DNA of 64,000 nucleotides from an uncultured Bacillota bacterium (GCA_948907985.1 CAQWMM010000002.1:1-64000); one strand, 5' to 3'. Numbered from the stretch's first letter, positions 1 to 8,064 are shown. The notes: generated by a model from the letters alone, not told the origin. A program made the numbers and translations.

Positions 1-90
1 CTGCAAATGCAGATGAGCAATGGTGATATTATGCTCTTGCACAAAGGATTCTTCCAAATCTGCGCAGCTATCGGTGATGATTTTCAGCAT
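1..90 (-). CDS. DegV family fatty-acid-binding protein, N-terminal fragment
   Basis: The reverse strand from 90 encodes 30 residues beginning MLKIITDSCADL, the typical start of DegV/FakB proteins, including the TDS motif that contacts the bound fatty acid. A GGAGG ribosome binding site lies just upstream of the ATG. The gene continues past the left edge, so only about a tenth of the usual 280-290 residues is visible. In the family, FakB proteins present fatty acids to the kinase FakA; a FakA-like fragment is encoded at 49106-49357. The family call is firm; the physiological role is inferred. Confidence 0.8.
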   Translation of the reverse strand, partial: MLKIITDSCADLEESFVQEHNITIAHLHLQ

Positions 91-163
91 AATTGCGGCC
101 TCCAATACGATTAATTAACATGCAATTAAAATTGTTAAGCTATAATTTTTTTATATTTTATAT

Positions 164-193
164 ATTATAGCATACCTTGCGCAGAAAAGCCAA
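164..193 (-). promoter_or_regulatory. Promoter of the degV-family gene
   Basis: On the minus strand TTGGCT (188-193) and TATAAT (164-169) are separated by 18 bp and point at the DegV gene starting at 90. The leader would be about 65-70 nt. Confidence 0.55.
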
Positions 194-298
194 TTATTTT
201 TCGCTTAAATGAAAAAAATTTGCCGGTAGGTTGGATTTTTTGGAGGAAAAACCATTCGCGGGGAGAATTATAATAAAACGGATAGGAGTGAATATTTT

Positions 299-1027
299 TT
301 GAAAGCAATTATTTTTGGTCTGCTGGCCGTGTTCTTTTATGGCGCTTTGGTGGGCGTGCAAAGTCTGATTGGTATGTTCCGCTATGATAAAAGCTGTTGG
401 CCGCTGGCCTTTGGTTATATCGCTTATTTTGTCTGCGTGCCGCTGACGCTGTTTATTCCGGGCTTGTATCCCAGTATGTCGCCGGACGATGTGGCTAATC
501 ACAGCCTGTGGAAGGTTTGCCTGCTTTTGCTGCTGGTTTGTATGTGGTGCATTTTGGGTTTTTTCATCAAAGCCTCTTACCTGCGGATAACCACCGGCGA
601 ATCCTACTGGAAACCCCGCGCCCAGGCTGTCAAAAGGATTAAAATTGGCGCGGCCTCGGCTACTGTCGGTACGGTTGTCTGGTTGTGCGGCCTTTTGGGG
701 TATTTGAATTTTTTGCAGGGCTGGTGGGAAAAATCCACGATCATTCTTTCCCTTTACTTAATGGCCCAGGGTTTGATTCTGATTGTCCGAAATTTGAAAT
801 ATCTTAAGGATCAGCCTAAGGATAAAATTAAGACTGTCGCCGGTAAAAATCAAGGCCGGAAGAAGAAAAAAAATCAGCAGAACGAGCAGGCAGAAAAACC
901 TAAAAAAGGTAGCAAACCGGCTTACCAGCACATAAGCTATAAAGGGCAGAAAAAACAAAAAGCCCCTAATCAGCCGGCAAACGATACGGCGGTTACGGTT
1001 GAAGCCATTGAAGAGGCTAAAGAATAA
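299..1027 (+). CDS. Multi-pass membrane protein of unknown function
   Basis: A 242-aa protein not recognised as a named family. Hydrophobic segments at about residues 3-25, 35-56, 70-92, 116-140 and 146-166 suggest five membrane helices. They are followed by a strongly basic, Lys/Gln-rich hydrophilic tail (about 167-242, with runs such as GRKKKKNQQ). The start is TTG at 299, placed by the TAGGAGTG ribosome binding site at 283-290. It is a monocistronic gene diverging from the DegV gene; a TATAAT at 269-274 lacks a good -35. The basic tail could bind nucleic acid or acidic phospholipid on the cytoplasmic side, but that is only a guess. Confidence 0.65.
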   Translation: MKAIIFGLLAVFFYGALVGVQSLIGMFRYDKSCWPLAFGYIAYFVCVPLTLFIPGLYPSMSPDDVANHSLWKVCLLLLLVCMWCILGFFIKASYLRITTGESYWKPRAQAVKRIKIGAASATVGTVVWLCGLLGYLNFLQGWWEKSTIILSLYLMAQGLILIVRNLKYLKDQPKDKIKTVAGKNQGRKKKKNQQNEQAEKPKKGSKPAYQHISYKGQKKQKAPNQPANDTAVTVEAIEEAKE

Positions 1028-1129
1028 ACCGCATTTTGGTTTGCGGCTTAAAAAATCTGGCCATAGATAGTTGGAACCTCTAAAAATCACTTTTTTGTGA
1101 AAATTGGTGTAAAAAAATAAAAAAAACAC

Positions 1130-1158
1130 TTGCTAAAATTAAAATATTGAGTTATACT
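1130..1158 (+). promoter_or_regulatory. Strong sigma-A-type promoter upstream of rsmE
   Basis: TTGCTA (1130-1135), a 17-bp spacer and TATACT (1153-1158). The predicted start near 1165 gives rsmE an unusually long leader of about 178 nt. Confidence 0.7.
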
Positions 1159-1164
1159 AGTATA

Positions 1165-1342
1165 GTAATGTTCATCTTAACTCATCCTTGGGTTAAAATA
1201 ATGCTATGATGTGGATTCCTGGGGATATTAAAATTTGAAAAGCTCACACAACTATACACTATCACAGCAACAAGAGCTATCCGCAAGGATAGCTCTTGTT
1301 GCGTCTAAACGACCGTGGGCCTTATCTTGAGGTAATAAAATA
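1165..1342 (+). other. Long structured leader or small RNA upstream of rsmE
   Basis: The 315-bp gap between the membrane protein and rsmE holds a promoter and, downstream of it, no convincing ORF. A small hairpin (TTAAC/GTTAA, about 1178-1197) is followed by a perfect 16-bp stem with a GCAA tetraloop: arms 1267-1282 and 1287-1302. No T-tract follows on either strand, so the hairpin is not a canonical intrinsic terminator. It may be an RNA-stabilising or regulatory element of the rsmE mRNA, or the 3' part of a separate small RNA. No known riboswitch consensus was recognised. Confidence 0.45.
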
Positions 1343-2107
1343 ATGAGATTTTTTTTGGAGGATGCGGCGGACGTTAACGATACTGTCAGCCTGAACGCCG
1401 TCGATAGTTATCATTTAAGCCGGGTTCTGCGGCGCAAATCGGGCGATCGGATTGAACTGGTTAGCGCTAACCGGGTTTTTGCGGCGGAAATCTTAAACGT
1501 GGGCGAGGCGGTGCGGGTGCGCCTGCTGGCAGAGTTGGCCGCTTACGGCGAGCCGCCGCTGGAGTTGATTTTGTTGCAGGGACTGGCTAAGGGCGAGCGT
1601 ATGGAACTGGTTCTGCAAAAGGCGGTGGAACTTGGCGCGACGCGAATTGTGCCGGTGGCCTGCGAGCGCAGCGTGGTGCGCCTGGCGGCGGGCAAAGCGG
1701 CGGCTAAACAAGAGCGCTGGCAAAAAATTGCCGACGCGGCGGCCAAGCAGTGCGGCCGCACCCGCCTGGTGGAGGTCGCGCCGGTGCAAAGTCTGGCCGA
1801 GGCCCTGCGCGGACTGCCGGCGGACTGCCGCATAATTATGCCCTGGGAAGAGGCAGCGGAAAGCCCGGACGGCTGTTCTTTGCGCGCGGCTCTATCTGCG
1901 GCGGAACGGCGGCCAGGGGCGGCGGCGGTGATTATCGGGCCGGAGGGCGGTCTGACCGGACAGGAGGCGGCGCTGGCTAAATCCTGCGGCGCGGAGCTGG
2001 TGTCGTTGGGACGGCGGATTTTACGCACCGAAACGGCGGCGATTGCTGTTCTGTCGATTGTCATGTACGTTTGGGGCGATTTGCACGGCGAACTGTCGAC
2101 GGATTAA
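1343..2107 (+). CDS. rsmE: 16S rRNA (uracil-1498-N3)-methyltransferase RsmE
   Basis: A 254-aa SPOUT-class methyltransferase that methylates N3 of U1498 in 16S rRNA at the decoding region. The N-terminal part (about 1-75) is the PUA-like RNA-binding domain with HLSRVLRR. The C-terminal part carries the knotted AdoMet site, with IGPEGGLT near residues 197-204 and LGRRILRTETA further on, both diagnostic of the family. The length is normal. ATG 1343 has GAGGT at 1329-1333 upstream. It is the first gene of an apparent operon with mtaB and the HIT gene. The frequent partner prmA is absent here. Identification is confident. Confidence 0.95.
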   Translation: MRFFLEDAADVNDTVSLNAVDSYHLSRVLRRKSGDRIELVSANRVFAAEILNVGEAVRVRLLAELAAYGEPPLELILLQGLAKGERMELVLQKAVELGATRIVPVACERSVVRLAAGKAAAKQERWQKIADAAAKQCGRTRLVEVAPVQSLAEALRGLPADCRIIMPWEEAAESPDGCSLRAALSAAERRPGAAAVIIGPEGGLTGQEAALAKSCGAELVSLGRRILRTETAAIAVLSIVMYVWGDLHGELSTD

Positions 2108-2140
2108 ATCATTGCTATAATGAGCGGGAAGGACAGGCTG

Positions 2141-3475
2141 ATGGAAAAAACCTTTGCTATTTATACTCTGGGCTGTAAGGTTAACCAGGAGGAAAGCGCG
2201 GCGCTGGCCAATGTTTTTGTCGAGCATGGCTGGCGGCAGCTGCCCTTTGGCGAGCCGGCGGACGTTTGCATTGTCAACACCTGCACGGTTACCCAGATTG
2301 CGGAGAAAAAAAGCCGCAATATGCTGCGCCGGGCGGTGGCGGCCAATCCTGCCGCTTTTGTGGCGGCCACCGGCTGTTATGTGCAGATTAAGCCCGAAGA
2401 GGCGGCGGCAATTTGCGGTGTGGATCTGTTGCTGGGCGCGAATGAGAAGCACCGTTTGTTTGCGCTGGCCGCGGCCGGCGCTGAACGCAAGGCGGCGGAA
2501 AGGGTTACCAGCCCGCTGGTGCAAGTTAGCCCGGCCGAGGCCGCCTGCGTTTATCAGGAGTTGGGCAATAATCACAGCCTGACCAGCCGCACCCGCGCCT
2601 TTGTGAAGATTGAAGACGGCTGCAATCAGTTTTGCAGCTATTGTATTGTGCCCTATGCACGCGGGCCGGTGCGCAGTCGCCCGTTGGCGGCGGTGCTGGC
2701 GGAAATTGCCGCGTTGACGGCGGCGGGCTATCAGGAAGTGGTGCTGACGGGGATTCATGTCGGCGCCTGGCAGGAAGACGGCCTGGACTTTGCTGATTTG
2801 GTGGCGGCTGCGGCGGGAACGCCGGGCCTGCGCCGCCTGCGCCTTGGTTCGGTGGAGCCGCGGGAAGTATCCCCCCGGCTTTTGCAGCTGGCGGCGGAAA
2901 ATCCGGTGATCTGCCCGCATTTTCATATTCCGCTGCAAGCGGCGGCGGATTCGGTGCTGACTGCGATGCGGCGCGATTATGATACCGCTTATTATTACCG
3001 TTTGGCAGAAGAACTGCGCCGTTTGCTGCCAGAGGCGGCCTTGACAACGGATCTGATTGCCGGTTTCCCAGGCGAAAGCGAGGCCGATTTTGCCTCCGGT
3101 TTGGCCCTGGTGGAACGTCTGGCCTTTGCCGACGCGCATATCTTCCCCTATTCCCGCCGCCCGGGCACGCCGGCAGCGGATTTTGCCGGCCAGCTGTCCA
3201 ATGCGGAGAAAAACCGCCGGGCGGCGCGGCTGGCGGCGGCGGTGGCGGAAAGCCGGCGGCGTTTTCGGGCGGCGCGTTTGGGGCGGACATTGCAAATTCT
3301 GTTGGAGCAGCCGGCAGAGCGCGGGGGGCGGTTGGGTATGCAGGGCTACACGGCTGATTATCTGCCGGTTTTCGTGCCGGGGGCGGCGGCGGAGTTGGCC
3401 GGACGTTTTATGCAGGCTAAGGCTTTACGTCTGCTGACTGGCTGTAATGATGAAATTTACGCAGAAATGGAGTGA
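2141..3475 (+). CDS. mtaB: tRNA t6A37 methylthiotransferase MtaB
   Basis: A radical-SAM enzyme that converts t6A37 to ms2t6A37 in tRNAs decoding ANN codons. The N-terminal UPF0004 domain has the three cluster cysteines (LGCKVNQ, NTCTVT, ATGCYV). The radical-SAM CxxxCxxC is C161-C165-C168 in DGCNQFCSYC, and a TRAM-like region closes the protein. I start at ATG 2141 because GGGAAGGA (2126-2133) lies 7 nt upstream; an in-frame ATG at 2120 has no ribosome binding site. The length of 444 aa is typical. It follows rsmE by about 33 nt and the HIT gene follows 8 nt after its stop, so the three are probably co-transcribed. Confidence 0.95.
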   Translation: MEKTFAIYTLGCKVNQEESAALANVFVEHGWRQLPFGEPADVCIVNTCTVTQIAEKKSRNMLRRAVAANPAAFVAATGCYVQIKPEEAAAICGVDLLLGANEKHRLFALAAAGAERKAAERVTSPLVQVSPAEAACVYQELGNNHSLTSRTRAFVKIEDGCNQFCSYCIVPYARGPVRSRPLAAVLAEIAALTAAGYQEVVLTGIHVGAWQEDGLDFADLVAAAAGTPGLRRLRLGSVEPREVSPRLLQLAAENPVICPHFHIPLQAAADSVLTAMRRDYDTAYYYRLAEELRRLLPEAALTTDLIAGFPGESEADFASGLALVERLAFADAHIFPYSRRPGTPAADFAGQLSNAEKNRRAARLAAAVAESRRRFRAARLGRTLQILLEQPAERGGRLGMQGYTADYLPVFVPGAAAELAGRFMQAKALRLLTGCNDEIYAEME

Positions 3476-3483
3476 AATTTAAG

Positions 3484-3825
3484 ATGAAAGATTGTTTGTT
3501 TTGTAAAATTGCGGCGGGCGAGATCCCCGCGGCTAAAGTTTATGAAGATGACGAACTGCTGGCTTTTAAGGATATTGCGCCCAAAGCGCCGGTGCATTTG
3601 CTGATTATTCCTAAAAAACATCTGGCCAGCCTGGCGGAGGCGGCCCCGGAGGATGCAGCCTGGCTGGGGCGGATTCAGGTTTTGGCGCGCCGTCTGGCGG
3701 AAGAACAGGGAATTGCCGACGGCGGTTTCCGGGTGGTTGCCAACAGCGGCGCAGATTCCGGCCAGGAGGTTGCGCACCTGCACTATCACCTGCTGGGCGG
3801 CGCGAAATTGGGCGATATATGCTAA
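3484..3825 (+). CDS. HIT (histidine triad) family protein, HINT-like
   Basis: A 113-aa nucleotide hydrolase/transferase of the HIT superfamily. It opens CLFCKIAAGEIP, typical of the HINT branch, and ends with the triad HLHYHLLGG, whose histidines form the alpha-phosphate binding and catalytic site; HINT enzymes usually cleave purine nucleoside phosphoramidates. ATG 3484 is preferred because GGAG at 3469-3472, inside the mtaB end, sits 11 nt upstream, while GTG 3472 has no binding site. The mtaB-HIT-rpsU order is common in Clostridia. The physiological substrate is not deducible. Confidence 0.9.
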   Translation: MKDCLFCKIAAGEIPAAKVYEDDELLAFKDIAPKAPVHLLIIPKKHLASLAEAAPEDAAWLGRIQVLARRLAEEQGIADGGFRVVANSGADSGQEVAHLHYHLLGGAKLGDIC

Positions 3826-3903
3826 GAATACAGGCGTTTTGCTTTATCCGTTAATTCATTGAAAGAATTTTTGGGAATATTAAAAATTTTCCTCAATAAA
3901 CTG

Positions 3904-3932
3904 TTGACTATAACGGCAAAAAATTATATAAT
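3904..3932 (+). promoter_or_regulatory. Consensus promoter of rpsU
   Basis: TTGACT (3904-3909), a 17-bp spacer and TATAAT (3927-3932), expected start about 3939. This separates rpsU from the rsmE-mtaB-HIT operon. Confidence 0.85.
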
Positions 3933-3938
3933 ATTTTA

Positions 3939-4050
3939 GGTAAAGTTTTTAGTCGCATGAACGCCGCTTTAGCGGTTGACATATTTTCGAGGATGTTATC
4001 CTGCAAGTCTTTGACGGCAGGCGCCGTTGATTACGAGGGGAGGGGAAACA
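3939..4050 (+). promoter_or_regulatory. Structured 5' leader of rpsU
   Basis: The roughly 110-nt leader contains several short inverted repeats: CCGC-TTTA-GCGG near 3963-3974, AGGAT-GTT-ATCCT near 3991-4003, and CCTGC/GCAGG bracketing about 4001-4022. A purine-rich GAGGGGAGGGG (4036-4046) precedes the GTG start. Ribosomal protein genes are often controlled by their own product at such leaders; here that is only inferred from the structure. Confidence 0.4.
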
Positions 4051-4227
4051 GTGAGCGAGGTTAAAGTTGGCAAGAATGAGTCCCTTGACAGTGCTTTGCG
4101 TAGGTTTAAACGGACTTGTCAGCGTTCTGGCGTGATGAGCGAAATCCGCAAGCATGAACACTATGAAAAGCCCAGCGTCAGAAGAAAGAAAAAGTCTGAA
4201 GCCGCCAGAAAACGTAAATGGAAGTAA
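4051..4227 (+). CDS. rpsU: 30S ribosomal protein bS21
   Basis: A 58-aa basic ribosomal protein. Translation from GTG 4051 gives [20 protein letters not shown] and ends [15 protein letters not shown], matching bS21 throughout at its usual length. The GTG start is supported by GAGGGGAGGGG just upstream and by the conserved N-terminus; an in-frame ATG at 4027 would add eight non-family residues. bS21 lies near the anti-Shine-Dalgarno end of 16S rRNA and takes part in translation initiation. It is transcribed alone from its own promoter and ends at the terminator at 4307. Confidence 0.97.
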   Translation: MSEVKVGKNESLDSALRRFKRTCQRSGVMSEIRKHEHYEKPSVRRKKKSEAARKRKWK

Positions 4228-4306
4228 TTGCCGTTGATTTGGCTGAAAATCAGCTGCAAATGCCGAGATTTTAAGTTTTTTTAGCGTATAATTTAGGGAT
4301 TTGATG

Positions 4307-4353
4307 CCCCTGGAGCTGTAATGTTCGGTTTGCTCCAGGGGTATATTTATTTT
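4307..4353 (+). terminator. Intrinsic terminator after rpsU
   Basis: A perfect 10-bp stem CCCCTGGAGC (4307-4316) / GCTCCAGGGG (4332-4341) with a 15-nt loop, followed by the T-rich TATATTTATTTT. Confidence 0.85.
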
Positions 4354-4427
4354 AGGGCGGTTTTTTAACATTTTTGAATGTTGGTTATTATATTATAAAA
4401 GAAAATTTTTTTGGAGGATCGTTATAT

Positions 4428-5216
4428 ATGGAAGATAAACAAAAAGCATTGCTGGTGGTTAGCTTTGGCACCAGCTATCCGGAAACCAGAGCGAAAACCA
4501 TTGACAGACTTGAGGAGGCTATCGCCGCCGCTGTGCCGGAGCGCCGTTTGTATCGCGCCTGGACCAGCAAGATGATTATTGCCAAGGTTAAAAGCCGCGA
4601 CGGACTGGGCGTGGATACTGTGGCCGAGGCAATGCGGCGGATGCAGGCTGACGGTATAACCGATCTGCTGGTTCAGCCCACCCATATCCTGCCCGGCGTG
4701 GAGAATGATTTGATGCTGGCGGATATTCAGGCGGCAGCCGCTGGCTTTGAGCATATAGCTGTTGGCCGACCACTGATGGCCTCCACGGAGGATATGTTCA
4801 AAATTGTGGATATTGTGGCCGAGGAGCTGGACAATATCCCGGATATGGCGCTGGTGCTGATGGGGCACGGTACCGAGCATATTACCAACACCGCTTACGC
4901 CGCGCTGGATTATATGTTCAAGGATGTTGGGCACAGCAACATTTTTGTCGGCACGGTGGAGGCCTACCCCGATTTGGACAATGTGATGGGTATGTTGGCC
5001 AAAACGCCGTATCTGCGGGTGCGTCTGGCGCCGTTTATGATTGTGGCCGGCGATCATGCAATCAACGATATGGCCGGCGACGAGCCGGATTCCTGGAAGA
5101 GCCGTCTGGTTGACGCCGGTTATAATGTGGAAACCATGCTGCGCGGTCTGGGCGAATCGGCCAGGATTGCCGACCTGTTTTGCCAGCATGCTTTGGCGGC
5201 GGAAACCATTAAATAA
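4428..5216 (+). CDS. cbiK: Sirohydrochlorin cobaltochelatase CbiK
   Basis: A 262-aa type II chelatase that inserts Co2+ into sirohydrochlorin (or its reduced form) in the early-cobalt, anaerobic cobalamin pathway. The N-terminus LLVVSFGTSYPETR is typical. Two histidines in LMGHGTEH and IVAGDHAINDMAG correspond to the metal-handling residues of the family, and TSKMIIAK and PTHILPG are also conserved. ATG 4428 has GGAGG at 4413-4417; the upstream TTG at 4374 is not credible. No signal peptide is seen, so it is cytoplasmic. It converges with cobO and cobD, which act late in the same pathway. I see no cobalamin riboswitch in the leader. Confidence 0.95.
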   Translation: MEDKQKALLVVSFGTSYPETRAKTIDRLEEAIAAAVPERRLYRAWTSKMIIAKVKSRDGLGVDTVAEAMRRMQADGITDLLVQPTHILPGVENDLMLADIQAAAAGFEHIAVGRPLMASTEDMFKIVDIVAEELDNIPDMALVLMGHGTEHITNTAYAALDYMFKDVGHSNIFVGTVEAYPDLDNVMGMLAKTPYLRVRLAPFMIVAGDHAINDMAGDEPDSWKSRLVDAGYNVETMLRGLGESARIADLFCQHALAAETIK

Positions 5217-5248
5217 AAAAGGCGGGCGCGATGCCCGTCTTTTTTTAT
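5214..5248. terminator. Bidirectional terminator between cbiK and cobO
   Basis: An A-tract, GGCGGGC (5221-5227), a short loop, GCCCGTC (5233-5239) and a T-tract. It can serve cbiK (plus) and cobO (minus). Confidence 0.85.
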
Positions 5249-5263
5249 TCTATTATTTCAATT

Positions 5264-5803
5264 CTATTTTTCGATACCGCGCCGGGCGGCAATTCCCCGG
5301 TCAAAGGGATGTTTAACCTTGCGGATTTCGGAAATATAGTCGGCCAGCGCCAGAAGCTCCGGCGCGGGCGCGCGTCCGGTCAGCACAACTTCCAGCCCCT
5401 GTGGTTTGGTGCGCAGAAAATCCAGCAGCACATCGCAGGGGAGCAGCTGGTGGTTATAAGCGGCGACGGCCTCGTCCAGCACCAGCAGCCGGGCGGACGG
5501 CTGGCCTGCGTCGCTGGCGGCGGCTATGGCCCGGTGCAGCAGTTGTTCGGCTGTCTGCCGGGCGGCGGCGCGCTGTTCGTCGTTCAGATTTTTATAAAAA
5601 CCGTGAACGGCCTCGGCCTGAACAATTTCGACCTCGGGCAGTTGGCGCAGAATGTTTAGTTCGCTGGATTGGTTATCTTTGAGGAACTGGCAGAAAACCA
5701 CGCGCCCGCCGCTGCCGGCGCAGCGAATTGCCAGGCCGACGGCGGCGGTGGTTTTGCCCTTGCCCTCGCCGGTGTAGATGTGAATAAGCCCTAATGGCTG
5801 CAT
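5264..5803 (-). CDS. cobO: Cob(I)alamin adenosyltransferase, CobA/CobO type
   Basis: A 179-aa ATP:corrinoid adenosyltransferase that attaches 5'-deoxyadenosine to the cobalt of cobalamin or its precursors. Near the N-terminus is the unusual P-loop GEGKGKTTAA, in which these enzymes bind ATP in reverse orientation. Downstream are VFCQFLK, the Walker-B-like LLVLDEAVAAYN and VVLTGRAPAPEL, all characteristic. Its length is close to the usual 175-200 aa. It overlaps the end of cobD by 13 nt, so the two are translationally coupled. It converges on cbiK. Confidence 0.93.
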   Translation of the reverse strand: MQPLGLIHIYTGEGKGKTTAAVGLAIRCAGSGGRVVFCQFLKDNQSSELNILRQLPEVEIVQAEAVHGFYKNLNDEQRAAARQTAEQLLHRAIAAASDAGQPSARLLVLDEAVAAYNHQLLPCDVLLDFLRTKPQGLEVVLTGRAPAPELLALADYISEIRKVKHPFDRGIAARRGIEK

Positions 5804-6876
5804 TGGTTTGGCCTCCTCTCGCCGGCCTGTTGCAGAACGGCCAGCAGTTTTTCATTTTCGGCTCTGGTGCGTACCGCGATACGGTAAAAACCGGGCGTAA
5901 GCCCCACATAATTGCTGCAGTCGCGGAGCAGCACGCCCCGGGCGCGGCAGGCCGCCGCCAGATCCGGTTGGTTCGGACACTGAAAAAACAGATAGTTGGC
6001 CTGCGAGTTATAAACCTGCCAGCCTAAATCCATCAGGCCCTGGCGCAGAAAATGTCTTTCTGTTTTAACCAGAGCCTGCGCCCGGCTGACGTAGTCCGTT
6101 TCTTGTAGGGCGGCCAGCCCGGCAGTCTGCGCCGGGGTGGAAACCCGCCAGGGCTGTGAAACCTCTTCCAGACGCGTCAGCAGGCCGCAGTCGGCGCACA
6201 GGCCGTAGCCCAGACGCAGTCCGGGCATGGCGTATATTTTGGTGAACGCTTTTAAGATAAACAGATTGGGATATTGGGCCAGCAGGGGTTTTAGCGTATA
6301 GTCTGCCGGTTCGTCTAAAAAGGCGTTAAAACATTCGTCCAGAACCATCAGCACGCCGCATTGCCGGCAGCGCTCCAGCAGGGGGAGCAGCTCCCGCCTG
6401 GTTAAGGCCAGGCCGGTGGGATTGTTGGGGTTGCAGAAAAAGAGCAGCTCCACCTCCGGCGTAACCTGGCGCAGCAATTCGTCAATATTCGGCTGAAAGC
6501 CGGCGCTGGCCTGCAAAAAGTGGTAGTCTATCTGGCAGCCCACCGCCCGCAGTGCCTGTTCGTATTCGTGAAAGCCCGGCGCCAGCAGCAGCGCCTTTTG
6601 GGGTTTTTGGGCCAGCGCCAGCGCAAAGATCAGGTCGGCCGCGCCGTTGCCGCAGATGATGTTTTCCGGCCGCAGGTCTGCGCCCTCGCTTTGGGCCAGC
6701 GCCAGCCGCAGCGCCCGGCAGTGCGGGTCGGGATAGCTGGCGGACTGCGCCGCGCCCTCTGCCGCCGCCCGGATTACGTTTTTCGGGATACCCAGCGGGT
6801 TAATGTTGGCCGAAAAATCCAGAACATTTTCAACGCCGCCCTGGTAATTATAAATATCGCCGCCGTGAATGTGCAT
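5791..6876 (-). CDS. cobD: Threonine-phosphate decarboxylase CobD-like PLP enzyme
   Basis: A 361-aa fold-type I PLP enzyme. The N-terminal HGGDIYNYQGG and FSANINPLG are the signature that separates CobD from histidinol-phosphate aminotransferase. The site also has CNPNNPTG, VLDECFNAF and the Schiff-base lysine in LKAFTKIYAMPGLRLGYG. CobD makes (R)-1-aminopropan-2-ol phosphate from threonine phosphate, the linker of the cobalamin nucleotide loop. It is first in a minus-strand pair with cobO. Decarboxylase rather than aminotransferase activity is inferred from motif and context. Confidence 0.9.
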   Translation of the reverse strand: MHIHGGDIYNYQGGVENVLDFSANINPLGIPKNVIRAAAEGAAQSASYPDPHCRALRLALAQSEGADLRPENIICGNGAADLIFALALAQKPQKALLLAPGFHEYEQALRAVGCQIDYHFLQASAGFQPNIDELLRQVTPEVELLFFCNPNNPTGLALTRRELLPLLERCRQCGVLMVLDECFNAFLDEPADYTLKPLLAQYPNLFILKAFTKIYAMPGLRLGYGLCADCGLLTRLEEVSQPWRVSTPAQTAGLAALQETDYVSRAQALVKTERHFLRQGLMDLGWQVYNSQANYLFFQCPNQPDLAAACRARGVLLRDCSNYVGLTPGFYRIAVRTRAENEKLLAVLQQAGERRPNQCSH

Positions 6877-6894
6877 ATTAGATACCTCGCAATA

Positions 6895-8064
6895 TTAATT
6901 TTGATTGGCCCGGTGAATTTCAGCCAGCCATTGGCGAACCTCGTCCGGCTCCAGTTCGCGTCTGATTTGCACCTGCGGGCGCAGGTTTTTGTGGCAGCCG
7001 GCCACAAAGGCCTCGCCCCAACTGCGTGTAATCTGCGGCGCGCCCACCAGCACTATGGTTTGGCCCTTCAACTTGGGAATATCCGCAAAGACGCCCTCGC
7101 CCCAGACGGGCTGCATTTCATCAAAACTGCCGTCCGGGCGCAGGGCCGGCCAGGCGTAGTAACCAAGATAGCCCTGTTCCTGAAGCTGCTCGGGCCATTT
7201 GTTTTCGGGCAGCGGTTGGTGTTTGGCAATTTTTTCCGTAGTCGGGTTGTAGTTGAAAGGCAGCCCGCCCAGCGTTTCCAGCAGTTTGTGGTGATAAAGT
7301 TCAAATTGCAGCAGTGTGAAGAACAGGTTGTTGCTGTCCAGCTGGCTGACTTTTACCTCTACGCCGCGGCGGGCGGCGGGGGAGATCACCAGCGCCAGGC
7401 CCTCTTCCTGCAAATCCAGCATATAGGGGATAAAGCCGATTGCATCGTGCCATTCGGCCAGCAGACTGCACATACCGAACACGCGGCCCTCCTCGTTATG
7501 CCGGCGGAAGAAATCCCTAAGCTCCCGGTTGTCCGCCAGGCGCGACATCATGCCGAAAGAAAGGGGCGAGAGAGCGCACCAGGCCTGCATGGCCTCAGGA
7601 TTATGAAAGGCGGCTACGTCCGGCGGCAGGGCATTGATGCGCTCAATCAGTTCCTGCCGTTTTTCTTCCGGCAGGCTGGTGTTGGCGGTAAGCTCCGCCG
7701 GTTCAATCCCCAGATATTGGCAGGCCAGCCAGAGATATTCGCTGCATAAATCCAAAGCGCGTTGATAAAACTCGGCCAGCGCCAGATCGGTTTGGCGGTT
7801 GACATAGCCCTTTTCGCCGTAAAGACCGATTAAGTAGCCGGTCAGCGAGCCGCGCAGCGGCGGCATTTCCTCAATCTGGGCCAGCGCGGCCACCAGCCTG
7901 GGCAAATATTCGGTATGCTCCGCGCCGAAAGCAATCAAATCCTGTACCGGTTGGGCCTCAAAAAAAATCCTGGGCTGTTCCAGCTCGCCCAGCAGCAGGG
8001 TTTCGCTTTGGCAATAGGCCAGAAAATCAGCCAGCAGTTTAGCGAAAAAAGTTGTATCGGGCAT
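6895..8064 (-). CDS. Uncharacterised 389-aa cytoplasmic protein
   Basis: I do not recognise a family. The protein is soluble, mildly acidic and Leu/Glu-rich, without a signal peptide or membrane segment. The first two thirds look largely helical (LADFLAYCQSETLLLGELEQ; RQELIERINALPP). A strand-rich stretch follows around RRGVEVKVSQLDSNN, then an aromatic patch QGYLGYYAWPALRP, and IVLVGAPQITRSWG near the end. A good AAGGAG site precedes ATG 8064. It lies 18 nt upstream of cobD on the same strand and may be co-transcribed with the corrinoid genes. That does not prove a link. Confidence 0.6.
   Translation of the reverse strand: MPDTTFFAKLLADFLAYCQSETLLLGELEQPRIFFEAQPVQDLIAFGAEHTEYLPRLVAALAQIEEMPPLRGSLTGYLIGLYGEKGYVNRQTDLALAEFYQRALDLCSEYLWLACQYLGIEPAELTANTSLPEEKRQELIERINALPPDVAAFHNPEAMQAWCALSPLSFGMMSRLADNRELRDFFRRHNEEGRVFGMCSLLAEWHDAIGFIPYMLDLQEEGLALVISPAARRGVEVKVSQLDSNNLFFTLLQFELYHHKLLETLGGLPFNYNPTTEKIAKHQPLPENKWPEQLQEQGYLGYYAWPALRPDGSFDEMQPVWGEGVFADIPKLKGQTIVLVGAPQITRSWGEAFVAGCHKNLRPQVQIRRELEPDEVRQWLAEIHRANQN

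Noticed and set aside
2120..2140. An earlier ATG for mtaB
   Set aside because: There is no binding site before it, and the GGGAAGGA that serves ATG 2141 would be inside the gene.
2021..3295. A 424-codon open frame on the minus strand
   Set aside because: It lies opposite rsmE and mtaB, is Arg/Gln/Pro-rich with no recognisable motif, and arises from GC-rich codon bias on the real coding strand.
4354..4427. A cobalamin riboswitch before cbiK
   Set aside because: Only about 75 bp separate the rpsU terminator from the ATG, too short, and no B12-box is present.
6520..7749. A 409-codon plus-strand open frame
   Set aside because: It is antisense to cobD and the 389-aa gene, which have good ribosome binding sites; the composition is that of a shadow frame.
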